Assembly: GCA_023412745.1 (NCBI GenBank)
Contig: JAEZBZ010000266.1
Coordinates: 1 to 9,275, forward strand
Direction: 5' to 3'
Length of the DNA stretch: 9,275 bases
Origin: Pseudomonadota bacterium
GTDB lineage: Bacteria; Pseudomonadota; Alphaproteobacteria; Rhizobiales; Hyphomicrobiaceae
Made by a program: the position numbers and the translations under genes. Shown in pieces: positions 1 through 6,022 of the stretch. The first letter of the stretch is position 1. Every line of letters starts with the position of its first letter. The notes beneath the pieces are model-generated. The model was given only the letters and a program-made list of their open reading frames with translations. It searched no databases and was not told the DNA's origin.

Positions 1-625
1 CGCCCATGATGGCGGTCATCCACCCGCCCACGACACCAATCAACACGGGCGGGATGGTGCTGATGAAGCGCTTGGATACCGTGAAACGCCGCTTCAGCGG
101 CAGGCCCTGGATCCAGGTGTGCTGGCCACCGCGCCGTCGCGGTGCATTGGGCAGGCTGGCGTTCTTGCGCAGCGTCGACAGGCTTTCGATGAACATCAGC
201 GTGCCGACAACGCCGAGCACCAGCACGTAGCTCAGTGAAATGACCAGATCGAGCTGGCCGGTCGCTTTTAGCAGGCGCTGCAGGCCGACGCCGGTCGTTG
301 CGCCGAACAGGCCGCCCGCGAGCACCAGCAGGCCGAGCGGGACGTCAACGTTCTTTCGGCGCCATTGCGACATCGCGCCGGCCACCGATGAGGCGACGAC
401 CTGGCTGACGCCGGTGCCGACCGCGATCAGCGGTGGGATACCCATCAGGATCAGCAGCGGCGTGGTGATGAAGCCGCCGCCGATGCCGAACATACCGGAC
501 AGAATGCCGACCGCGAGGCCCATGCCGACGAGAAGGAAGCCGTCGATCGCCATACCCGCAACCGGCAGATAGATCGGCCAAAGCATGATCAGGATAGGAG
601 GCATCAGGATTGGCGACAGCAGCAT
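1..625 (-). CDS. TSUP (TauE/SafE) family sulfite/sulfonate-type anion exporter, partial
   Basis: Inner-membrane anion carrier of the TSUP family (formerly DUF81), whose members move sulfite, sulfoacetate, taurine-related or other small organic anions. The window holds 208 residues of the N-terminal part; the gene continues past base 1. Visible features are the family signature SGMFGIGGGFITTPLL at about residues 43-58, hydrophobic helices at about 30-45, 52-70, 97-115, 128-147 and 191-205, and a basic cytoplasmic loop around residues 153-185 (RRRGG, LKRRF). The ATG at 625 is the first in-frame start after an in-frame TAG. ATGs at 604 and 586 are also possible; homologues I recall begin close to the YLPVA segment, which favours 586, and none of the three has a clear Shine-Dalgarno. 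It is divergent from the aldolase/dehydratase operon. The substrate cannot be read from sequence; export of a sulfonated or other acid from a neighbouring pathway is only a guess. Confidence 0.85.
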   Translation of the reverse strand, partial: MLLSPILMPPILIMLWPIYLPVAGMAIDGFLLVGMGLAVGILSGMFGIGGGFITTPLLILMGIPPLIAVGTGVSQVVASSVAGAMSQWRRKNVDVPLGLLVLAGGLFGATTGVGLQRLLKATGQLDLVISLSYVLVLGVVGTLMFIESLSTLRKNASLPNAPRRRGGQHTWIQGLPLKRRFTVSKRFISTIPPVLIGVVGGWMTAIMG

Positions 626-668
626 TACGGCACCGATAGCGAAAGGGGCATCAGGGTCTTGGGCCTAT

Positions 669-701
669 CGTGGTCGAAAGCGTACCACGGCGGTTGTGGT
701 C
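669..701. promoter_or_regulatory. inverted/direct repeat in divergent gap, possible operator
   Basis: The 176-base gap between the divergent exporter and aldolase genes holds CGTGGT (669-674) and its exact complement ACCACG (684-689), followed by a second GTGGTC (696-701) that repeats 670-675 in direct orientation 26 bases on. The arrangement GTGGT-ACCAC-GTGGT could be a regulator site or a small hairpin with two alternative pairings. The 9-base spacing does not match the TGGTnnnACCA operators of FadR/PdhR-type GntR regulators. I saw no convincing sigma-70 hexamer pair in the gap, although CATAAA at 780-785 is AT-rich. No regulator gene is present in the window. Confidence 0.25.
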
Positions 702-801
702 AGCCATGTGCGAGCCGCCTCTTGCGTCTCGCGCGTTTCGGGGCAACTGTCCAGATCGCGGTCCGCCGCACCTGACAATCATAAATGACCCGAGGAAGCC
801 C

Positions 802-1494
802 ATGCTCGAAGATCCGCCGCTGCTCGTTGTCCGCAAATCGTTCAAGCGCCCCGATCCGGAGAAGGTCGCGCGGCTGAGAGGTGCGCAGTCAGGCCACGTT
901 GCTGACGCTATGAACGGACGCGGTGCTCTGGAGCAAACCATCAAACCTGTGGACCCCTCACAGGCGCAATTCGTCGGTACGGCGATCACGTGCGCGACGG
1001 GGCCTTCGGATAATCTGGCGATCATGGCTGCCGTAGCATTGGCACAGAAAGGCGATGTCATCGTTTCGGCGTCCGATGGTTTCCTTGGTACTGCTGTCAT
1101 CGGGGATATTGTCGCCATGATGGCCCAGAATGCAGGTATCCAAGGCGTTGTGATCGATGGCATGGCGCGCGACACCGATGGCATCGTTGGCGTTGGCCTG
1201 CCCGTGTTTTCGCGCGGTATCACGCCAAACTCATGCGTGCGCACCGGACCGGGTACTGTCGGTCATGCCATCGTGGCCGGAGGCGTCACGGTGGAACCAG
1301 GCGATGTGATCGTCGGCGATCGGGATGGTGTTGTCGTCGTGCCGCAGGCGCGGCTCGATGAGGTCATCGCGCGCGTGGAGGCGATCCGCGAGGCCGAAAA
1401 GAAGGTCATCGCCAACGTCACGGACAACCGCCTGACACAGCTCGACAGCATCACGTCGCTGCTGAAGTCCGATCGTGTCCGTTACGTCGATTGA
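802..1494 (+). CDS. RraA-like / 4-hydroxy-4-methyl-2-oxoglutarate aldolase family protein
   Basis: A 230-residue protein of the RraA/HMG-aldolase fold (often annotated dimethylmenaquinone methyltransferase-like). Characterised aldolases of this family are Mg-dependent class II enzymes that split 4-hydroxy-4-methyl-2-oxoglutarate or 4-carboxy-4-hydroxy-2-oxoadipate to pyruvate and also decarboxylate oxaloacetate; RraA itself is an RNase E inhibitor. The family core is visible: GDIVAMMAQ (101-109), then VVIDGMARD (116-124) with the Arg123-Asp124 pair used for substrate and metal binding, and the late VGDRDGVVVVP block (171-181). The C-terminal half ends in a charged helix, about 182-205. The start at 802 is chosen because GAGGAAG (792-798) lies just upstream; the frame is open back to 670, but that extension has no ribosome site and the aldolase-like sequence begins after 802. 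It lies 7 bases before the enolase-superfamily gene, so the two are almost certainly one operon. An aldolase or lyase role is favoured over RNase regulation by this context. Confidence 0.86.
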   Translation: MLEDPPLLVVRKSFKRPDPEKVARLRGAQSGHVADAMNGRGALEQTIKPVDPSQAQFVGTAITCATGPSDNLAIMAAVALAQKGDVIVSASDGFLGTAVIGDIVAMMAQNAGIQGVVIDGMARDTDGIVGVGLPVFSRGITPNSCVRTGPGTVGHAIVAGGVTVEPGDVIVGDRDGVVVVPQARLDEVIARVEAIREAEKKVIANVTDNRLTQLDSITSLLKSDRVRYVD

Positions 1495-1501
1495 GGGTGG
1501 G

Positions 1502-2707
1502 ATGAAAGTCACCGCAATCGAAACCATCCGCGTCGATGAGTTTCCCAATATCCTGTGGGTCCAGGTTCACACGGACGAGGGGCTGATCGGCCTCGGCGAG
1601 ACTTTCTACGGTCCTGCCGCCGCCGAAGCCCACATCCACCAGCTCATCGCACCCAAGCTGATCGGCCGCGATCCGCGCAACGTCGAAGCCCATCAGGCCA
1701 ATCTGATCGGGTACATCGGCTTTGTGGGATCGAGCGCCGAGATGCGCGGCCGCGCCGCCATCGACATCGCGCTGTGGGATATCCTTGGCCAGTCGGCAGG
1801 GCTTCCACTGTGCGATCTGCTCGGCGGGCGGGTGCGCGACAAGATCCGCGTCTACAACACGTGTGCGGGTTACTCGTACGTCCAGACCCGGCCGACCCAG
1901 GGCACCGAGAACTTCGGACTGACGGCGACCAAGGGCGACTACGAGGACCTCGACGCGTTCATCCATCGCGCTGACGAACTTGCCCATTCGCTGCTCGAAA
2001 TGGACATCACGGCCATGAAGATCTGGCCGTTTGACTATGCGGCGGAAGCCTCGTCGGGACAGTGGATCGGCGCGGAAGATCTCAAGCGCGGCCTGGAGCC
2101 GTTCGAGAAGATCCGCAAGGCGGTCGGCGACAAGATGGAGATCGCGGCCGAGCTGCATTCCATGTGGAGCCGGCCGATGGCGGTGAAGATCGCCCGGGCG
2201 CTGGAACCGCTGGCGCCGATGTGGGTCGAGGATCCGGTGTTCATGGATCACTTGGCCTCGATCGGCGAAGTGGCGCGTTCGACCCGTTCGCCGATCGCGG
2301 TCGGTGAGACACGCGGATCGCGGGCGGATTTCCGGCAGCTCCTCGAACTCGAAGCGCTGTCCATGGTGATCATGGACCTGTCGTGGTGCGGCGGCCTGTC
2401 GGAAGCGCGCAAGGTCGGCAACATGGCCGAGAGCTACCACGTGCCGGTGGCGTTCCATGATTGCACCGGACCGGTGGTGCTGACGGTCTCGACGCATCTG
2501 GCGCTGCACACCCGCAATTGCTGGGTGCAGGAGGTCGTGCGCGCCTTCTACTACGGTTGGTATCACCGCTTCGTCACCGAGCTGCCGCCGATCGTGAAGG
2601 GCGAGATCACGGTTCCGCCTGGCCCGGGTGTCGGCACGGCGCTGCAGCCCGATGTGCTCAAGCGTAAGGACGTTCGGGTCCGCCGCAGCACGGCCGCGGA
2701 CATTTGA
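1502..2707 (+). CDS. mandelate racemase/muconate lactonizing enzyme (enolase superfamily) protein, probable acid dehydratase
   Basis: A 401-residue enolase-superfamily enzyme, normal length for the mandelate racemase subgroup. It has an N-terminal capping domain (about 1-125) and a TIM-barrel (about 130-380). Probable Mg ligands are Glu217 (AELHSMW), Glu243 (WVEDP) and Glu269 (GETRGS), spaced 26 and 26 as in mandelate racemase. The His-Asp general base pair is present as His319 (FHDCTGP) and Asp292 (MDLSWCGG), at the expected distances from the third ligand. The usual KxK motif is reduced to Lys173 in KIWPFD, while Glu217-x-His219 mimics the D-x-H of D-galactonate and mannonate dehydratases. 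This points to dehydration of a sugar acid or hydroxy acid rather than racemisation; the substrate is unknown. The ATG at 1502 follows GAGGGTGGG, which overlaps the upstream stop; an in-frame GTG at 1475 lies inside the previous gene and is less likely. It is cotranscribed with the RraA-like gene and followed by a hairpin. Confidence 0.9.
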   Translation: MKVTAIETIRVDEFPNILWVQVHTDEGLIGLGETFYGPAAAEAHIHQLIAPKLIGRDPRNVEAHQANLIGYIGFVGSSAEMRGRAAIDIALWDILGQSAGLPLCDLLGGRVRDKIRVYNTCAGYSYVQTRPTQGTENFGLTATKGDYEDLDAFIHRADELAHSLLEMDITAMKIWPFDYAAEASSGQWIGAEDLKRGLEPFEKIRKAVGDKMEIAAELHSMWSRPMAVKIARALEPLAPMWVEDPVFMDHLASIGEVARSTRSPIAVGETRGSRADFRQLLELEALSMVIMDLSWCGGLSEARKVGNMAESYHVPVAFHDCTGPVVLTVSTHLALHTRNCWVQEVVRAFYYGWYHRFVTELPPIVKGEITVPPGPGVGTALQPDVLKRKDVRVRRSTAADI

Positions 2708-2714
2708 GACTGAA

Positions 2715-2741
2715 AACCTCGCGCCTGCACGGTGCGAGGTT
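2715..2741. terminator. strong hairpin after the enolase-superfamily gene, probable terminator
   Basis: Beginning eight bases after the stop codon, an 11-pair stem (2715-2725 with 2731-2741; ten Watson-Crick pairs and one G-U) closes a 5-base loop, TGCAC. On the plus strand the tail is GCCTCCCTC, poor in T, so it is not a textbook intrinsic terminator. On the minus strand the stem is followed by TTTTCAG, a better tail. It may end the aldolase/dehydratase transcript or protect its 3' end from exonucleases. Confidence 0.55.
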
Positions 2742-2822
2742 GCCTCCCTCTGGCGACATGGCCGCCGCGATGGCAATCCCCATGGCCGCGGCGAGCGCGA
2801 CGGACTGCCTGTCCGACGCGCC

Positions 2823-2847
2823 GGAACGAACCGGCGCCGCCAGCGTA
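2823..2847 (+). promoter_or_regulatory. possible EcfG (general stress sigma) promoter for the peroxidase gene
   Basis: GGAAC at 2823-2827, a 16-base spacer, then CGTA at 2844-2847. This matches eight of nine positions of the alphaproteobacterial EcfG consensus GGAAC-N16/17-CGTT. It would place the transcription start near 2855, about 33 bases before the ATG at 2888, which is a normal leader length. A caution is that another 8-of-9 match (GGAAC at 2895, CGCT at 2916) falls inside the coding region, so matches at this level arise by chance. No better sigma-70 pair was seen in 2742-2887. Confidence 0.35.
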
Positions 2848-2887
2848 CTGATCTGCGTGTTTGCCATCGGCAAAGGGTCACGCGATC

Positions 2888-3955
2888 ATGGCAGGGAACA
2901 GACCGCGCCTCGGCACGCTGGCCGCGATAGCCTTGCCACCTGTAGCTCTGCTGCTGGGGTTCGCTTGGGCCGGCGACTGGATCGGCTGGCCCCGCGTCAG
3001 CGGCGCGACGCTGGCGAATGCGCTTCAGCACAACGCCGGCATGTATCCGGGCTATCGGCGGGCGCATGCCAAGGGCCTGTGTTTCACCGGCACATTCGAG
3101 GCAAACGGCGCAGGCACGGCGTTGTCGAAGGCAGGCGCGTTCATTGGCGGCCGCTATCCCGTCATCGGGCGTTTCTCGACGGGCGGCAGCGATCCCTTTT
3201 CCAGTGATGGGCGCAATGTCTTTCACGCCATAGGATTGCAGATCACGGCTCCGGACCGGCAAATCTGGCGCATGGCGCTGGATCACACGCCGATCTTTCC
3301 GGTCTCGACGCCGGAGGCGTTCGTCGCGTTGCAGATTGCGACGAAGGCCGATTCCGCCACCGGAAAGCCGGACCCCGCCAAGGTGTCCGCTTATATGGCC
3401 GGGCATCCTGAAACAACGGCATTCCAGGACTATCTCGCCACCCAGCCGCTGCCGGACAGTTTCGCGAGCGGCACCTATCACAGCATCAACGCCTTCACCT
3501 TTATCGATGCTGCGGGCGCGCGACAGGCGGTGCGCTGGAAGTTCGTTCCGGTAACGCCACTGAAGCCGCTCGACAAGGCTAGGCTCGATCAGGTGCCGAT
3601 GGACTACCTGTTCAACGAGATCCTCCAGCGCCTCGGCAACGGTCCGGTGCGCTGGCATATGGTGGTACAGGTCGCGGCGCCCGGCGACGTCACTCGCGAT
3701 GCCAACGTGCGGTGGCCGGAGGACCGGCGCCAGGTCGATGTCGGCACGTTGACCATCGATCGCGTCATGCCGGAGGAAACCGGCGCGTGCCGCGATATCA
3801 CCTTCGATCCGACCATCCTGCCGGACGGTGTGGCGCTGTCCGATGATCCGCTGCTGGGTGCGCGCGCCGCAGCCTATGCCACGTCGTTCGCGAGACGGGC
3901 GGAAGAGGGCGCGGGGCCGAGCAAAATCGGCAAAGAGCTGGCCAAGGGAAAGTAA
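2888..3955 (+). CDS. catalase-related (SrpA-type) heme peroxidase, membrane-anchored
   Basis: A 355-residue mini-catalase, well short of the roughly 480-500 residues of ordinary monofunctional catalases. Members bind heme and usually act as organic-peroxide or hydrogen-peroxide peroxidases. A hydrophobic N-terminal segment (about 9-28) suggests a signal anchor, placing the enzyme on the periplasmic side. Catalase landmarks are the distal histidine His60 in AHAKG, the PVIGRFS block (91-97) and the C-terminal proximal motif Arg326-x3-Tyr330 in LLGARAAAYATSFARR, where Tyr330 should ligate the heme iron. The distal asparagine region, usually NNxPVF-like, reads DHTPIF at 132-137. The ATG at 2888 is preceded by AAAGGG (2872-2877); an in-frame TTG at 2861 gives a longer N-terminus but lacks a ribosome site. 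Only two bases separate it from cytochrome b561, a pairing that suggests quinol-derived electrons reduce the peroxidase. A possible EcfG promoter lies upstream. Confidence 0.88.
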   Translation: MAGNRPRLGTLAAIALPPVALLLGFAWAGDWIGWPRVSGATLANALQHNAGMYPGYRRAHAKGLCFTGTFEANGAGTALSKAGAFIGGRYPVIGRFSTGGSDPFSSDGRNVFHAIGLQITAPDRQIWRMALDHTPIFPVSTPEAFVALQIATKADSATGKPDPAKVSAYMAGHPETTAFQDYLATQPLPDSFASGTYHSINAFTFIDAAGARQAVRWKFVPVTPLKPLDKARLDQVPMDYLFNEILQRLGNGPVRWHMVVQVAAPGDVTRDANVRWPEDRRQVDVGTLTIDRVMPEETGACRDITFDPTILPDGVALSDDPLLGARAAAYATSFARRAEEGAGPSKIGKELAKGK

Positions 3956-3957
3956 TC

Positions 3958-4590
3958 ATGCAGACCCGCTTTCATCCCGCGATCCGTGTCCTGCACTGGA
4001 CCATGGCGGTGCTGATCATCGCCATGTTGTTCATCGGCATCGGCATGGTGTCGACGGCGGGTCCGGCGTATGCGCTACTGCTCGCTTGGCACCGGCCGAT
4101 CGGCCTCGCCATCCTGCTGCTGGCCTTCGTCCGCCTCAGCGTGCGGCTGGCGACCGGCGCGCCGGAGCTTCCCGCCGATATGCCGCGCATCATGAAAATC
4201 GCGGCCAAGGCATCGCATGTGCTGCTGTACGCGTCGATGCTGGTCATGCCGCTGATTGGTTGGGCGATGTTGTCGGCCGGCGGGTACCCGATACAGATCA
4301 CGCCTAACCTCGTTCTGCCGCCTATTCTGCCGCTGGACGGGCGCGTGTTCGGCGTACTGAGGCTGGCGCACACATGGGTAGCTTTTGCGTTTTTCGCTTT
4401 GATCCTCGGTCATCTGACGGCGGCGCTTTTTCACCGGTTCGCGCGGCGCGATGGTGTGTTTTCCGCCATGACGTTCGGCGGCCGTACGGCCGAAAATGCC
4501 GAGAATTCCGCCGACGTCGAGGGACGCGCTGCGTACGACGGTCAGCCTACATCGGCCTTGGCTCCTGACCAGGTTTCCCGTCTCAGATAG
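3958..4590 (+). CDS. cytochrome b561 family membrane protein
   Basis: A 210-residue integral membrane b-type cytochrome of the bacterial b561 family, which passes electrons between ubiquinol and a periplasmic acceptor. Four hydrophobic spans are seen at about 11-31, 39-62, 86-106 and 135-157. Candidate heme-ligand histidines are His13 (VLHW), His45 (AWHRPIG), His87 (KASHVLLY), His138 (LAHTW) and His152 (ILGHLTAA); the family uses two pairs in the membrane. The start FHPAIRVLHWTMA is typical of the family. The last 40 residues form a polar tail rich in Ala, Glu and Asp without clear homology. The ATG at 3958 follows the peroxidase stop by two bases, with AAGGGA at 3944-3949 as ribosome site, so the two genes should be translated together. 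It probably serves as electron donor to the upstream mini-catalase; this is inferred from the gene pair and not proven. Confidence 0.88.
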   Translation: MQTRFHPAIRVLHWTMAVLIIAMLFIGIGMVSTAGPAYALLLAWHRPIGLAILLLAFVRLSVRLATGAPELPADMPRIMKIAAKASHVLLYASMLVMPLIGWAMLSAGGYPIQITPNLVLPPILPLDGRVFGVLRLAHTWVAFAFFALILGHLTAALFHRFARRDGVFSAMTFGGRTAENAENSADVEGRAAYDGQPTSALAPDQVSRLR

Positions 4591-4681
4591 CCCAGCGATC
4601 ATCCGTGCGCGTGACCGGGCGACAGCGGCGTCCGATCGTGCAACACTCATCGCGGACACCACGCTCGAAAGGGATATCGCG

Positions 4682-5977
4682 ATGACGGAACGCGCCAGGA
4701 CCAGTGAACAGAGCGATCTCATCGAACGCAGCCGCCGTGTCATGCCGGGTGGCAGTTTCGGCAACCTGCCGGCGGAAATGATTCTGCGCGAAGGCCGCGG
4801 TGGCCGGGTGTGGGACGAGAGTGGAAACGAATATATCGACTTCGTGCTGGGCTCCGGCCCGATACTTCTCGGGCATGCGCATCCCGATGTCGTGGCCGCA
4901 GTGCAGGATCAGATTGCGCGGGGCTCGACGTTTTTTGCCAACAACGCCAGTGGTATCAAGCTGGCCGAGGCCATCGTCGAAGCGGTCCCGTGCGCGGAGA
5001 AGGTGCGCTTCGTATCGACCGGCTCGGAGGCGACGCACTACGCCATGCGCATCGCGCGCGCCTTTCGCAAGCGCGACAAGGTGCTGAAGTTCGAAGGCGG
5101 CTTTCACGGCATGGGCGACTGGGCGCTGATGAGCATGGCGCCGAAGCGGCCGGGCAACTTCCCGCAGGCGACACCGGACTCGCCCGGCATTCCCCGTTCC
5201 CTGACCAATGAGATGCTGATCGCTCCGTTCAACGATGCCGAGACCGCGACGGCCATCATCGCCGAGCATCACGACGAATTGGGCGCGGTGATCCTGGAGC
5301 CGTTCCAGCGGCTCATTCCGCCCAAGCCTGGTTTCCTGGAGGCGTTGCGGGCCGCCACTGCCACACATGGCATCCCGCTGATCTTCGACGAGATCGTCAC
5401 CGGCTTCCGGTTCGCCTATGGTGGCGCGCAGCAATACTACGGCGTTGTGCCGGACCTGTGCGCGCTGGGCAAGGTGGTCGGCGGCGGCTACCCGCTGGCG
5501 GCGGTCGCGGGGCGCGAAGATATCATGCGCCATTTCGACAGGACGGCGGTCAGCGAAGACGAATTCGTACAGCAAACCGGGACGCTGAGCGGCAATCCGG
5601 TGGCCGCGATCGCGGGGCTCGCGACCCTGGAGGTGCTGCGTCGCCCCGGAACGTATGAAAACCTGTTCGCGACGGGCCGCCAGCTCATGCACGGCTTGTC
5701 TGAGGCGTTCGTGAAAGCTGGCATCACAGCCACCGTAATGGGCGAGCCGCCGCTGTTTGAGGTGTTCTTCGCAGACGGTGATCTGTCCAACTACCGTGCC
5801 ACGCTGCGGTCGGACGTTCGCCGGCTGCGTCAATTCAATGCGCTGCTGCTGGAGCGCGGCGTGCTGAAGCCCGAGAGCAAGATCTACGTCTCGACGGCGC
5901 ACACGCCTGAGGATGTGGCGCAGGCCATCGCGGCATTTGAGGATGCTGCACACGAAATGGCCCGGCACCCCGCATAA
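4682..5977 (+). CDS. class III PLP aminotransferase, glutamate-1-semialdehyde aminomutase-like
   Basis: A 431-residue fold-type I, class III pyridoxal-phosphate enzyme. Visible landmarks are the phosphate-binding STGSEATHYAMRIAR (112-126), KFEGGFHG (136-143) with the aromatic residue that stacks on the cofactor ring, FDEIVTGFR (235-243) with Asp236 contacting the pyridine nitrogen, and Lys264 in ALGKVVGGGYPLAAVAG as the Schiff-base lysine. TGTLSGNPVA (299-308) is the usual late motif. The overall pattern is closest to glutamate-1-semialdehyde 2,1-aminomutase, but no other tetrapyrrole gene is nearby, so it may be a HemL-like aminotransferase acting on another amino acid, amine or beta-amino acid. 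The ATG at 4682 is preceded by AAAGGGA (4668-4674). The frame is open further upstream into the b561 gene, but that would need an overlap of nearly 100 bases and has no ribosome site. It begins 91 bases after b561, so it may be read through from that operon or have its own promoter. It converges on the coiled-coil gene. Confidence 0.9.
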   Translation: MTERARTSEQSDLIERSRRVMPGGSFGNLPAEMILREGRGGRVWDESGNEYIDFVLGSGPILLGHAHPDVVAAVQDQIARGSTFFANNASGIKLAEAIVEAVPCAEKVRFVSTGSEATHYAMRIARAFRKRDKVLKFEGGFHGMGDWALMSMAPKRPGNFPQATPDSPGIPRSLTNEMLIAPFNDAETATAIIAEHHDELGAVILEPFQRLIPPKPGFLEALRAATATHGIPLIFDEIVTGFRFAYGGAQQYYGVVPDLCALGKVVGGGYPLAAVAGREDIMRHFDRTAVSEDEFVQQTGTLSGNPVAAIAGLATLEVLRRPGTYENLFATGRQLMHGLSEAFVKAGITATVMGEPPLFEVFFADGDLSNYRATLRSDVRRLRQFNALLLERGVLKPESKIYVSTAHTPEDVAQAIAAFEDAAHEMARHPA

Positions 5978-6022
5978 CGCAAGCGCGGGGGCCGCTTAGC
6001 CTGTTGCTTCCGAGGCTCCCGC

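Noticed and set aside
240..572. 110-codon plus-strand frame across the exporter gene
   Set aside because: It is antisense to a TSUP signature that reads cleanly on the minus strand; the Pro/Arg/Ser/Thr-rich product has no motif.
670..801. N-terminal extension of the RraA-like gene from an ATG at 670
   Set aside because: It has no ribosome site, Arg/Pro-rich composition unlike the family, and a strong Shine-Dalgarno sits directly before the ATG at 802.
2758..2800. Repeated CATGGCCGC and imperfect palindrome around CCATGGCCGCGG
   Set aside because: Short GC-rich repeats with mismatched arms, expected by chance in this composition; no conserved spacing or partner seen.
2658..2873. 71-codon minus-strand frame starting MPMANTQIST with a hydrophobic stretch, faintly like the start of a CbtB-type small membrane protein
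   Set aside because: There is no ribosome site, the hairpin at 2715-2741 lies inside it, the characteristic His-rich CbtB end is absent in all frames, and no CbtA gene follows.
1451..3658. 735-codon open frame on the minus strand
   Set aside because: It lies antisense to the enolase-superfamily and peroxidase genes, is rich in Arg and His and shows no domain; this is the usual mirror frame of GC-rich coding DNA.
4583..5968. 461-codon open frame on the minus strand
   Set aside because: It is antisense to the clearly conserved aminotransferase, Arg/His-rich and without recognisable motifs.
5981..6016. Small stems AAGCG/CGCTT and AGCCT/AGGCT between the convergent aminotransferase and coiled-coil genes
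   Set aside because: Only five pairs each and no U tract; too weak to call a bidirectional terminator.
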